Assembly: GCA_023388195.1 (NCBI GenBank)
Contig: JAEWGR010000139.1
Coordinates: forward strand, 1 to 13,899
Source of the DNA: Bacillota bacterium
Lineage (GTDB): Bacteria > Bacillota > Negativicutes > Sporomusales > Sporomusaceae
Length of the DNA stretch: 13,899 nucleotides
Direction of reading: 5' to 3'
A program made the position numbers and the translations under genes. This document shows, in pieces, positions 1 to 7,083 of the stretch. The first letter of the stretch is position 1. Every line of letters begins with the position of its first letter. A model generated the notes under the pieces. It searched no databases. It saw nothing but the letters and a program-made list of their open reading frames with translations, and was not told the origin of the DNA.

Positions 1-68
1 CTTTTTCCGGCAATGGCCGCTGGGTTGCCGGGGTTGCGGGGCTTCTGCCTAATTCTGATACAATAACA

Positions 69-107
69 AAAACGTGGCTTCTGCGAACTTGTCAGAAGCC
101 ACGTTTT
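69..107 (-). terminator. Rho-independent terminator of the SIMPL gene, probably bidirectional
   Basis: Positions 69-83 and 93-107 form a perfect 15-bp inverted repeat around a 9-nt loop. On the minus strand the stem is followed by a T-rich run, and it lies 17 bases past the stop codon of the SIMPL-domain gene. The other strand also ends in TTTTGTT, so it may stop transcription arriving from the left of the window as well. Confidence 0.9.
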
Positions 108-124
108 GTTACTAGGCGGTCTTA

Positions 125-841
125 TTACTCCAGCTCTACCACTACCTGGGCATTGGCTGACAGTGTCACCAGTCCGGCTGAAACCGGTGTGGCGTCGGCC
201 ATCAGGCCTTTAGCGTACATGCGGCCGGCAAGTTCCGGTGATTGCAGGTTGACGCCGGCTTCGGTAACACTTTTGATCCGGACAATCCGCTTGTTTAAGG
301 TGGTGGCAATCGCTTCGGCCTTGCTCATGGCATCACGGACGGCCTGAGCTAAAGCGGCATTTTTAACATCAGCTTCATCTTTTTTGCCAAAGCGGATGTT
401 GTTGACCTGATTGGCGCCGGCCTTAAGCGCCGTATCGATTACCTCACCTGCCTGGCTGGGGGCAGCAGTTACAGTAATGCTGTTGGTTACCTGGTAACCA
501 ATAATGCTGGGGAGGCGCCGGCCATTGTCATCGTTTTTGTAGAGGGGTGTTACGGTATACTGTGCCGTTTTTATGTATTCAGACTTAATTCCCAAGTCTT
601 CCAACTGACGGCGCAGTTTGGCTGAGATTTCAGCATTTTTTGTCTGGGCAGCAGTTACGGTATCGGCTTCGGTCAGGGTTCCCAGATTGATATAGGCGAT
701 ATCGGGGGCAATTTCTTCCTGGTGACTGCCGCTTATCTGTACTTCAGTACTGTTGGAATTTTTCTCGGCAGCCAGAGCGGCCGGCAGCGCAGCTGTCATA
801 ATTAGCAGCGCCATGGTTAACACTTTAATGAATTTATTCAT
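125..841 (-). CDS. Exported SIMPL-domain (DUF541) protein
   Basis: The 238-residue product starts with a typical Sec signal peptide: Lys at 3 and 6, a hydrophobic core over about residues 7-20, and an Ala-rich cleavage region near residue 24. The rest fits the SIMPL/DUF541 (BP26/OMP28-like) family: a beta strand starting with an SGS motif near residue 37, the segment PDIAYINLG, a helix with repeated Ala-Gln-Lys-Asn residues, and the GYQVTNSITV strand near residue 115. The protein should act outside the cytoplasmic membrane. The family has no known enzymatic activity; members form oligomeric rings or have stress-related roles, and the function here is unknown. The ATG start at 841 follows a GGGAG motif at suitable distance. 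It is a single gene with its own terminator, divergent from the HD-family gene. Confidence 0.9.
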   Translation of the reverse strand: MNKFIKVLTMALLIMTAALPAALAAEKNSNSTEVQISGSHQEEIAPDIAYINLGTLTEADTVTAAQTKNAEISAKLRRQLEDLGIKSEYIKTAQYTVTPLYKNDDNGRRLPSIIGYQVTNSITVTAAPSQAGEVIDTALKAGANQVNNIRFGKKDEADVKNAALAQAVRDAMSKAEAIATTLNKRIVRIKSVTEAGVNLQSPELAGRMYAKGLMADATPVSAGLVTLSANAQVVVELE

Positions 842-948
842 CTGTGATCATCTCCCTTTGCCTATATAAACGTATACACCGGAGAAAAGTAACGGGCCGC
901 AACGAAAATAATATAAATATATAATAAAATGTTTTCGGAGGTATTGTT

Positions 949-1584
949 ATGAGGCAACTTGCGGAGCGCTGGCAGGCGCTTGCCGACAGATTAAGGGTTA
1001 ATAGCCAGGCCGGTGAAGCTATCAGGCAGTTATTGCTGGACAGTTACCGGCAATTCTTCCGGCAGTATCATGACAGTGCGCATCTTATTGATTGTTTTGC
1101 GCAGCTGGATACAATTGCGCTGCAGCTGGAGCAGCCTGCAGTGGTGGAATACGGATTGTGGTTTCATGATATTGTCTGTGTGCCCGGGGCTGCCGGCAAT
1201 GAATTTTTAAGCGCGGCCGCTGCCCGGTATGCGGCTGCGGAGCTCGGCCTGCCTGCTCAATTCGGCCAGCAGGCAGTTCAGCTTATTTTGCTGACAGATC
1301 ACCGGGGGCCTGCCAGCTGCCGTGATGGAGCGTATCTGGCAGATATTGATCTGGCGGTTCTGGGGCGGGATTGGCCGGGCTTTCTGGAGTACGAGCGCCA
1401 GATCAGGGCCGAATACGGCTACTGGCCTGATGCGGACTATCGTCAGGGACGCCGGCAGGTCATTCAACAGTTTTTGCAGCGGGACGCAATCTACCAAACC
1501 CGGCATTTCCAGGCAAAGTACGAGCAAATTGCCCGGCGCAACCTAGTGGCGCTCAGCGAGCAGCTTATGCTTAATAGCCAATAG
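949..1584 (+). CDS. HD-superfamily metal-dependent phosphohydrolase (COG4339 type)
   Basis: This 211-residue soluble protein matches the predicted metal-dependent HD phosphohydrolase group COG4339. The hallmarks are in order: Y40-H41 with H45 (the YHxxxH motif that begins the HD fold), WFHD at 71-74 with H73-D74, TDH at 116-118, and ADIDLAVLG at 131-139 with acidic D132 and D134. EYERQIRAEY follows near 147-156 and GRRQVIQQFL near 167-176. These residues would bind one or two metal ions. The physiological substrate of the family is not known. The ATG is preceded by CGGAGGT at 936-942. The gene is divergent from the SIMPL gene, and its last 14 bases overlap the end of the convergent GGT gene. 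Confidence 0.85.
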   Translation: MRQLAERWQALADRLRVNSQAGEAIRQLLLDSYRQFFRQYHDSAHLIDCFAQLDTIALQLEQPAVVEYGLWFHDIVCVPGAAGNEFLSAAAARYAAAELGLPAQFGQQAVQLILLTDHRGPASCRDGAYLADIDLAVLGRDWPGFLEYERQIRAEYGYWPDADYRQGRRQVIQQFLQRDAIYQTRHFQAKYEQIARRNLVALSEQLMLNSQ

Positions 1585-3199
1585 CGGCGCCGTCGCCGCG
1601 GGGATCGGAACCGCCGTGTTTCACATTATTATCAGGGTCAATCAGGATGGCCCCGGCATGCCCCATAATCTCGTCAAAATCATCGACAAGCCTGACTGGC
1701 TGGCCCTGGGCCGCAAGCTGATTGATGACTGCCGGCGGTACCCGGCTTTCCAGCTTAACATCATTGGCAGCGGCACCCCAGCTGCGGCCATACAGCCAGC
1801 GGGGGGCATCGATGGCCGCCTGGACGTCATAGCCAAAATCTATAATTCTGGTTACCAGAGCGGCCTGGGTCTGTGGCTGACCTTCTCCGCCCATTGTTCC
1901 ATAGACCAGGTAGGGCTTACGGTCTTTTAGCAGCATGGCCGGATTAAGGGTGTGGAAGGTTCGCTTGCCCGGGGCCAGGCAGTTTACGTGCGCCGGATCA
2001 AGGGAAAAATAGCTGCCCCTGTTCTGCAATAATACGCCGGTTCCCTGGGGGATAATCCCTGAGCCGAAATCATAGTAAATACTCTGAATCAGTGAAACGG
2101 CATTGCCGCTGTTGTCGACAACACCAAGCCAAACCGTGTCCCCGCCCGGGTCAAGGGCTGTAATCTCGCCGGCAGCCTTGCTCATATCAATGCGGGCGGC
2201 CAAATCGCAGCCATGCTGGCCTGATAGCAGCAATTCCAGCGGTATATTGGTGAACGCAGGGTCTGTTAGCCACCTATCCCTGTCAGCAAAGGCTTGTTTG
2301 GTGGCTTCAATGAGCAGGTGATAATACGCGGCTGTTCCCTCGCCCAGTGGAGAAATAGCAAAATTGTTAAGGATGTTCAGCAGCGATAAGGAGGCCAGGC
2401 CCTGGGTATTTGGCGGCAGGTTATAGGCCTGGTAGTCCCGGTAGGCAACCGTGAGGGGGAGGACCCAGTCTGCCGTGTGGTTCTTAAAATCATCGAGCGT
2501 AAGTACGCCCCCATGGGCTTGTAATTCGGATACCAGCCGGTTTGCCAGGAGGCCCTGATAGAACTCGTCTGCTCCTTTGTCTGCGATCAGCTCTAAGGTA
2601 GACGCCAGGTCCTGCTGGCGGAATACTTCGCCAGCCTGATAGGGGCTGCCGTCTTTGCGCAGGAATATGCGCCGGAAAGCGGCGTAACAGTTCTGCGTAC
2701 CAAACCCGGTAGTGGCCGGATTGAGGACGGCTGTTGTCCATTTGGCCTGGCGGGGGGTAACGGGAAAGCCGTTTTTGGCATAATCAATGGCTGGCGTCAG
2801 CAAATCGCGCCAGGGACATAATCCGGCCAGACTGCTGCGGGAATACTCGTAGGCTTGCTGCCAGCCGGAGAGAACACCCGGCACCGTATTGGCAGCCAGA
2901 TAACCCCGGGTGGGGATCATATCATAGCCCTGCGAACGATAATAATCAATGGTGGCCAGGCTGCCGGCCCTGCCACTGGCATTCAGGGCTTTTACCTCAG
3001 CGGTTCCGGCATTATAGATAAGCCAGAAGTTGTCGCCGCCAATTGAGTTCATATGCGGGTACACAACGCTAAGGGTGGAAGCGGCGGTAATTGCTGCTTC
3101 AATCGCGTTGCCTCCTTGTTTTAAGATGGTCAAAGCGGCCTGGGATGCCAGTGAGTGGGATGTGGTTACCATACCGTGGGGTGCCATTGCTGTGGGCAT
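1571..3199 (-). CDS. Gamma-glutamyltransferase / acylase family protein (YwrD type, cytoplasmic)
   Basis: The 542-residue product is a full-length Ntn-hydrolase of the gamma-glutamyltransferase family. NSIGGDNF (51-58), NASGRAG (73-79, with R77 as likely carboxylate contact) and NTVPG (104-108) lie in the large-subunit part. Self-cleavage is expected before T355 in GGDTVWLGVVD, giving the nucleophilic Thr at the new N-terminus. NRG at 393-395 and the oxyanion pair G437-G438 in TMGGEG follow. Family members transfer or hydrolyse gamma-glutamyl groups of glutathione-like amides, while close relatives act on cephalosporin or other acyl amides, so the substrate cannot be fixed. There is no signal peptide, unlike the classic periplasmic Ggt. 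The ATG at 3199 has a GAGGAGG site 6-7 bases upstream. It lies 23 bases after the MocR-type gene and is probably co-transcribed with it. Confidence 0.88.
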   Translation of the reverse strand: MPTAMAPHGMVTTSHSLASQAALTILKQGGNAIEAAITAASTLSVVYPHMNSIGGDNFWLIYNAGTAEVKALNASGRAGSLATIDYYRSQGYDMIPTRGYLAANTVPGVLSGWQQAYEYSRSSLAGLCPWRDLLTPAIDYAKNGFPVTPRQAKWTTAVLNPATTGFGTQNCYAAFRRIFLRKDGSPYQAGEVFRQQDLASTLELIADKGADEFYQGLLANRLVSELQAHGGVLTLDDFKNHTADWVLPLTVAYRDYQAYNLPPNTQGLASLSLLNILNNFAISPLGEGTAAYYHLLIEATKQAFADRDRWLTDPAFTNIPLELLLSGQHGCDLAARIDMSKAAGEITALDPGGDTVWLGVVDNSGNAVSLIQSIYYDFGSGIIPQGTGVLLQNRGSYFSLDPAHVNCLAPGKRTFHTLNPAMLLKDRKPYLVYGTMGGEGQPQTQAALVTRIIDFGYDVQAAIDAPRWLYGRSWGAAANDVKLESRVPPAVINQLAAQGQPVRLVDDFDEIMGHAGAILIDPDNNVKHGGSDPRGDGAAIGY

Positions 3200-3222
3200 A
3201 CTGTAACCTCCTCAGCCTGTTT

Positions 3223-4737
3223 TTATATAATCGGGGTTGTCGCCGGCCGCAGTTGAGCGCCGGTGTTGTTGTTTTTAAGAACCTGCAGGGCCGTACTCAG
3301 GCGTCTGATACCTTCCAGCAGCCGTTCTTCCGGATGGGTGGCAAAGCACAGGCGCAGCTCGCCGGTACCGGCCGCGTCGGCATAGAAGGCCTCACCGGGG
3401 ACAAAAGATACCCCCGCTTTGCCGGCTTCGTGCAGCAACTGCCTTGTCAGCAACCCGTCACTAAGGGTGCACCAAAAGTAAAAGCCGCCTGCCGGCAGGG
3501 TGAAAGCAAGGTGCGGGCTGCAGTATTGCTCCAGGGCGCCGGCCATTACGTCACGGCGCTTGGCGTACTCCGTGCGGACGGCATGCAGATGATCATCAAG
3601 CAGGCCTGCTGCCAGAAAATCAAAAAGCAGCTTTTGGGACAGGTTGCTGCTGTGCAGGTCTATGTACTGTTTTTCCAAGGCAAAGCGATTGATTACCGTC
3701 TCGGGCGCGACTACCCAGCCTGTGCGCAAGCCGGGAAAAAGGATCTTGGAAAAAGTACCAAGGGCGATGACGCCGCCAAACGGATCGAGGGCTTTCAGCG
3801 ACAAAGGCGGCTGTTTGTCATAATACAACTCGCCGTAGGGATCATCCTCTACGATGACCAGCCGGTGTTTAGCGGCCAGTTCCAGCAATTTGCGCCGCTC
3901 CGCCAGTGGCATAACCCGGCCATTCGGGTTTTGAAAGGTCGGCATAACATAGAGCAGCTTGGGGCGGTAGCGGACAAGATAGTCCTCCAGTAGCTCAAGG
4001 GGCAGGCTGCTTAAAGCCGGCAGGCTGAGTAAGCGGGCACCGGCGGCGCTGAATACCTGGATGGCGCCAAGATAGGTGGGAGACTCAACAATTACATAGT
4101 CTCCCGGTTCCAGAAAAGCCTTGGTAATTAAATACAGACCCTGCTGCGAACCGCTGACAATCATTGTGTTTTCCGGGGCAATATCATAGCCTTTTGTTAT
4201 CAGTCTGGCAGCTAACAAGCGACGCAGCGGCATGTAGCCCTCTGTGGGAATATGCCCCAGTTCGGCCGCACTGAGGTGGGAGGACTGCAGGCTGAACAGC
4301 CGGTGAAAGTGCTCAAGCGGGTAGAGCGCAGGGTCGGGCATCCCGGCTGCCAGAGAAATCGTGTCGTCTGTATAAGCTGAGGCTATCAGTTCCCGTAAAA
4401 TTGATGACAGCTGCGTGTTGGGACTGGGGGTAAACAACTGTGACCAAGGGACAGACGGGTTGGGCTGCAGGGCTGGCAGCAAATCAGCTACATAGGTACC
4501 GCTTCCTATTTTGGTATTGATAAGCCCCTGCTCTTCCAAGCACCGGTAAGCATTGATGGCTGTCGTCCGGCTCACCTGTAAAAGAACAGCCAGTTCCCGT
4601 TCCGGCGGCAGTTTACTCCCGGCGGGCAGCAGACGGTTGTTTATTTTTTCAGTCAGCAGGCCGGCAATCTGCCTGTAGAGCGGTATTTTTGAATCTGCGC
4701 TAAGAAAACTCCTGTTAATGATTCTGGATATATCCAT
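3223..4737 (-). CDS. MocR-type (GntR HTH + aminotransferase fold) PLP-dependent regulator
   Basis: This 504-residue protein has an N-terminal GntR winged helix (about residues 18-83; LPPERELA, VSRTTAINAY and IGSGTYV motifs). A fold-type I aminotransferase domain follows (about 115-490). PLP-binding residues are all visible: SGSQQGL at 195-201, N270 in FQNPNG, D298-D299 and Y301 in EDDPYGE, K331 in GTFSKILFPGLRTGW for the Schiff base, and R462 for a carboxylate. MocR/GabR/PdxR proteins sense an amino compound through PLP and switch adjacent, usually divergent, genes. Here the candidates are the downstream GGT gene (same strand, 23-base gap) and the divergent azlCD. The intact catalytic set also leaves aminotransferase activity possible. 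The ATG is supported by the HTH length; its GGGAG site is about 12 bases upstream, a little far. Confidence 0.9.
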   Translation of the reverse strand: MDISRIINRSFLSADSKIPLYRQIAGLLTEKINNRLLPAGSKLPPERELAVLLQVSRTTAINAYRCLEEQGLINTKIGSGTYVADLLPALQPNPSVPWSQLFTPSPNTQLSSILRELIASAYTDDTISLAAGMPDPALYPLEHFHRLFSLQSSHLSAAELGHIPTEGYMPLRRLLAARLITKGYDIAPENTMIVSGSQQGLYLITKAFLEPGDYVIVESPTYLGAIQVFSAAGARLLSLPALSSLPLELLEDYLVRYRPKLLYVMPTFQNPNGRVMPLAERRKLLELAAKHRLVIVEDDPYGELYYDKQPPLSLKALDPFGGVIALGTFSKILFPGLRTGWVVAPETVINRFALEKQYIDLHSSNLSQKLLFDFLAAGLLDDHLHAVRTEYAKRRDVMAGALEQYCSPHLAFTLPAGGFYFWCTLSDGLLTRQLLHEAGKAGVSFVPGEAFYADAAGTGELRLCFATHPEERLLEGIRRLSTALQVLKNNNTGAQLRPATTPII

Positions 4738-4757
4738 TTCTAAATTAAACTCCCTGC

Positions 4758-4794
4758 ATATCCAATTATCGCTACTAATTTAAGAATTGGATAT
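4758..4794. promoter_or_regulatory. Perfect 10-bp inverted repeat, candidate operator of the MocR-type regulator
   Basis: ATATCCAATT at 4758-4767 is mirrored by AATTGGATAT at 4785-4794, with a 17-base spacer. The arm centres are about 27 bases apart. The right arm ends on the first base of the azlC -35 box, so a bound protein would directly affect that promoter. The left arm sits 21 bases ahead of the regulator's start codon. I see the symmetry; binding by the adjacent MocR-type protein is inferred from the divergent arrangement. Confidence 0.6.
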
Positions 4795-4822
4795 TTACAA
4801 TGTTTTTCCTGCCAAGTAATAT
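4794..4822 (+). promoter_or_regulatory. Sigma-A promoter for azlCD
   Basis: TTTACA at 4794-4799 and TAATAT at 4817-4822 are separated by exactly 17 bases, 28 bases before the azlC ATG. The -35 box abuts the inverted repeat at 4758-4794. Confidence 0.7.
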
Positions 4823-4850
4823 AAAATAAATTATCAAAGGTGGTGTGGTT

Positions 4851-5537
4851 ATGGATGAGTATAAACAAGGGGTACGTGACAGCCTGCCGGTAATGCTGGG
4901 AGTCGTACCTTTTGGTATTACCTGCGGGATAATGGGACTTTCTGCCGGCCTTACACCGGTGGAAACAGTCCTGATGTCACTGCTGGTCTTTGCCGGTGCG
5001 GCCCAATTTATCGGTATTACCATGTTAGGCGCCGGTTTTACCGGCTGGGGTCTTATTGTATTTACTACATTATTAATTAATCTGCGTCATTTGCTGATGG
5101 GGATGTCGCTGGCGCCACATCTGCTAAAGCTGCCGCTGGCCCGGCAATTGCTGCTGACTTTTTCCCTGACAGACGAGGCTTACGCTGTTACTATGAGCCG
5201 TACAGACCGGGAAGGGTATAATGCCAATTACCAGATGGGGAGCAGCTGGGCTTTTTATTGTATTTGGGCGGCCTCGACAACAGTCGGCGTGCTGGTTGGC
5301 AGCTATATACCCGATCCACTGGCCTGGGGGCTTGATTTTGCCATGCCGGCCACCTTTTTGGCGATGCTGATGCCGCGGCTGACTAATTCTGTCAGCCTGG
5401 CTGTCTGTTCTGTCGCGGCGGTTGTAGCCATAGCGGGAGCTGTATACCTGCCCGGGAAATGGTATATAATAGCCGCCTGTTTGGCTGCAAGCATAACAGG
5501 CGGCTTATTGGAGAAGGAGGATAAACATGCGGTCTGA
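4851..5537 (+). CDS. azlC: AzlC family branched-chain amino acid exporter, large subunit
   Basis: The 228-residue, very hydrophobic product has the AzlC-family motifs: FAGAAQF at 47-53, NLRH at 77-80, TDEAYA at 107-112 and DFAMPATF at 162-169. With AzlD it forms the membrane exporter type first linked to 4-azaleucine resistance in Bacillus and related to BrnFE/YgaZH. Cargo is typically leucine, isoleucine, valine or methionine, but can differ between homologues. I chose the ATG at 4851 because AAGGTGG at 4837-4843 is 7 bases away; the in-frame GTG at 4845 is too close to it. The gene overlaps azlD by 11 bases, implying translational coupling. It is divergent from the MocR-type regulator, which may control it. 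Confidence 0.92.
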   Translation: MDEYKQGVRDSLPVMLGVVPFGITCGIMGLSAGLTPVETVLMSLLVFAGAAQFIGITMLGAGFTGWGLIVFTTLLINLRHLLMGMSLAPHLLKLPLARQLLLTFSLTDEAYAVTMSRTDREGYNANYQMGSSWAFYCIWAASTTVGVLVGSYIPDPLAWGLDFAMPATFLAMLMPRLTNSVSLAVCSVAAVVAIAGAVYLPGKWYIIAACLAASITGGLLEKEDKHAV

Positions 5538-5850
5538 AATTATGCTGATCATTCTCGGGATGGCGGCTGTTACTTTTTTGACAAGGTTTGGGGCAGTTGC
5601 ATTATTAAAGCAAACCGGTCTGCCAACCTGGTTTGAACGCTGGTTTAAACACCTGCCGACTGCTGTTTTAACTGCGTTGATTGTACCGGGGTTGATATTG
5701 CCACAAGGCAGGATTGATTTGTCCTTGCATAATCATTATCTCCTGGCGGGAATAGTGACAGCTATGGTGGCGTATCGCTGCCGGAATGCCATCCTTACAA
5801 TGGGGCTGGGGTTGATCTCGATATTGTCGCTTCGGTGGTTTGGAATATAG
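5527..5850 (+). CDS. azlD: AzlD family branched-chain amino acid exporter, small subunit
   Basis: This 107-residue small membrane protein matches AzlD. TFLTR is at 16-20, there is an LPTAVLTALIVPG stretch at 43-55, and a C-terminal helix with RNAILTMGLG at 86-95. It should have about three to four membrane segments and pair with AzlC. AAGGAGG at 5514-5520 is 6 bases before the ATG, inside the end of azlC, so the two are one operon. The last 56 bases overlap, antisense, the end of the diguanylate cyclase gene, and no terminator is visible between them. Confidence 0.9.
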   Translation: MRSEIMLIILGMAAVTFLTRFGAVALLKQTGLPTWFERWFKHLPTAVLTALIVPGLILPQGRIDLSLHNHYLLAGIVTAMVAYRCRNAILTMGLGLISILSLRWFGI

Positions 5851-6919
5851 AGACTGTATTACGGCCGGCATTTTTAGCATATAGCAGTGCCTGTTCAACC
5901 TGGGCGATAAGCTGCTGAACCGATATGGGTTCGCCGGTGTACGTGCTGATGCCGATGCTGACTGTAATTTTGCGGCCAGGCTGATGTTCTTCATCCGGGA
6001 ATGGCAGTTTTTCAATACTGACCCGCAGTCTGTCCGCCGTGGCCATTGCCTGTGCTTTGTTAACCTCAGGCAGAATAATAATAAATTCTTCGCCGCCAAA
6101 CCGTCCGGCCACATCGTTGGTGCGAATATAGGTTTTTAGCAGGGTAGAGATTGTCACAAGTACCTCATCGCCCCGGGTATAGCCGGAATAGTCATTGTAG
6201 TGCCGGAAATGATCAATGTCCAGCATAAGCACGCTCAGTACGCCCCCATTGAGGGCTACCTTTGCCATTTCTTCATCAAGCAATTTTAGCGATTGACTGG
6301 TGTTGCACAGACCGGTTTTACAGTCAATCAGGGCAGCCTGATCAAGGATGTTTTGCACATGGGCAAGCTCGGCGGCCTTATTTTTCAGTTTAGCAGTCAT
6401 CAGGTCCAGATCTTTTTCAGTCTCACTGATTATGTCGACAGGAAGGCGGTACAGCAGGGTATTGGTTAACAGGCCCAGGCCGACAAAGATGCCAACTAAG
6501 AGTATTGTGGATATAATAACCGGAGCGGCTGTTGCCGTTAGCTCAACGTAACCGCAGGCTGTACCTTGAACAATATCTACGCGTTTTGTTATATCAAATA
6601 TTGTTGGTGAAAATGGCGCGGCTGTGTTATCACCGGCCGGCCGGTTGCTGGTAATGGTAAGATGCTTAATATCAGGCTGTTGCAGATAGAACGAAGCTAA
6701 CTTGTTAAGCTGCTGCTGATTGTTGGGGGTGGTGCTGATAATTTCCTGCGCTTCCCGGGCGATTTGTTGAGCAAGTGCTGCTGTTTCGGCCTGTTTAGTT
6801 TTCCAGGCCCAGCCAAGATAAGTTAACGGCGTGCACAAAGAGATTAAAAGTCCGGTAATTACGGCCAGGACAAACATACGGGATGCCAGTGGTTTACCAA
6901 TTTTTTTAGCTTGCGCCAT
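5795..6919 (-). CDS. Membrane-anchored diguanylate cyclase (GGDEF domain)
   Basis: The protein makes cyclic di-GMP from two GTP. Numbering here uses the longest frame (from 6931): a first TM segment lies at about 19-43, a short extracytoplasmic sensor region at about 44-134, a second TM at about 136-160, a linker helix at 170-200, and a GGDEF domain at about 200-360. The active site is intact: D238 and D240 in LDIDHF, N246-D247, and GGEEF at 279-283. The inhibitory I-site RTND (270-273) sits five residues before it, so product inhibition is likely. I start at the ATG at 6919, four codons inside the longest frame, because GGAGGG lies just upstream of it while the outer ATG at 6931 has no ribosome site. 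The last 18 residues lie beyond the conserved domain and are read through the 3' end of azlD. Confidence 0.9.
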   Translation of the reverse strand: MAQAKKIGKPLASRMFVLAVITGLLISLCTPLTYLGWAWKTKQAETAALAQQIAREAQEIISTTPNNQQQLNKLASFYLQQPDIKHLTITSNRPAGDNTAAPFSPTIFDITKRVDIVQGTACGYVELTATAAPVIISTILLVGIFVGLGLLTNTLLYRLPVDIISETEKDLDLMTAKLKNKAAELAHVQNILDQAALIDCKTGLCNTSQSLKLLDEEMAKVALNGGVLSVLMLDIDHFRHYNDYSGYTRGDEVLVTISTLLKTYIRTNDVAGRFGGEEFIIILPEVNKAQAMATADRLRVSIEKLPFPDEEHQPGRKITVSIGISTYTGEPISVQQLIAQVEQALLYAKNAGRNTVSIFQTTEATISRSTPAPL

Positions 6920-6970
6920 AGGTCCCTCCATATAAGAACTTGACTGCTTGTTACTATACTATATGCGTAG

Positions 6971-7015
6971 TAAAATCAAGTTGACACATTTTTATAATAT
7001 GTAAACTTGATTTTA
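6971..7015. promoter_or_regulatory. Perfect 12-bp inverted repeat between the cyclase and YmaF genes
   Basis: TAAAATCAAGTT at 6971-6982 is mirrored exactly at 7004-7015, with a 21-base AT-rich spacer. It lies between divergent genes, 51 bases ahead of the cyclase start. A possible minus-strand promoter (GTGTCA at 6982-6987, TATAGT at 6958-6963, 18-base spacing) would overlap its left arm. The lack of a U-run and the position upstream of both genes argue for an operator rather than a terminator. No cognate regulator is identifiable. Confidence 0.45.
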
Positions 7016-7022
7016 GTGGCGA

Positions 7023-7050
7023 TTGACTGGCCCGCTGCATAGGATATGGT
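7023..7050 (+). promoter_or_regulatory. Possible sigma-A promoter for the YmaF-family gene
   Basis: TTGACT at 7023-7028 and TATGGT at 7045-7050 are 16 bases apart, 33 bases before the chosen ATG. The -10 box is imperfect. Confidence 0.4.
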
Positions 7051-7083
7051 GTAGGAAATCTTTTTTTGGAGGTGCGACAACCT

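Noticed and set aside
7..31. 7-bp inverted repeat CCGGCAA/TTGCCGG as a terminator
   Set aside because: The T-run lies on the wrong side of the stem for the plus strand, and the minus strand has an A-run after it.
1..66. Open frame running from the window edge to a TAA at 64-66, possible end of an upstream gene
   Set aside because: Only 21 codons are visible, another frame also ends nearby at 50-52, and no family feature can be recognised. The bidirectional-looking terminator at 69-107 would fit a convergent gene, but the evidence is too thin to call one.
3091..3993. 300-codon open frame on the plus strand
   Set aside because: It is antisense to the MocR-type gene and the start of the GGT gene, both of which carry clear family motifs. 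Its own translation shows no domain and it has no ribosome site.
6981..6998. TTGACA at 6981-6986 with TATAAT at 6993-6998
   Set aside because: The boxes are only 6 bases apart, far too close for a sigma-A promoter, and neither has a partner at 16-18 bases.
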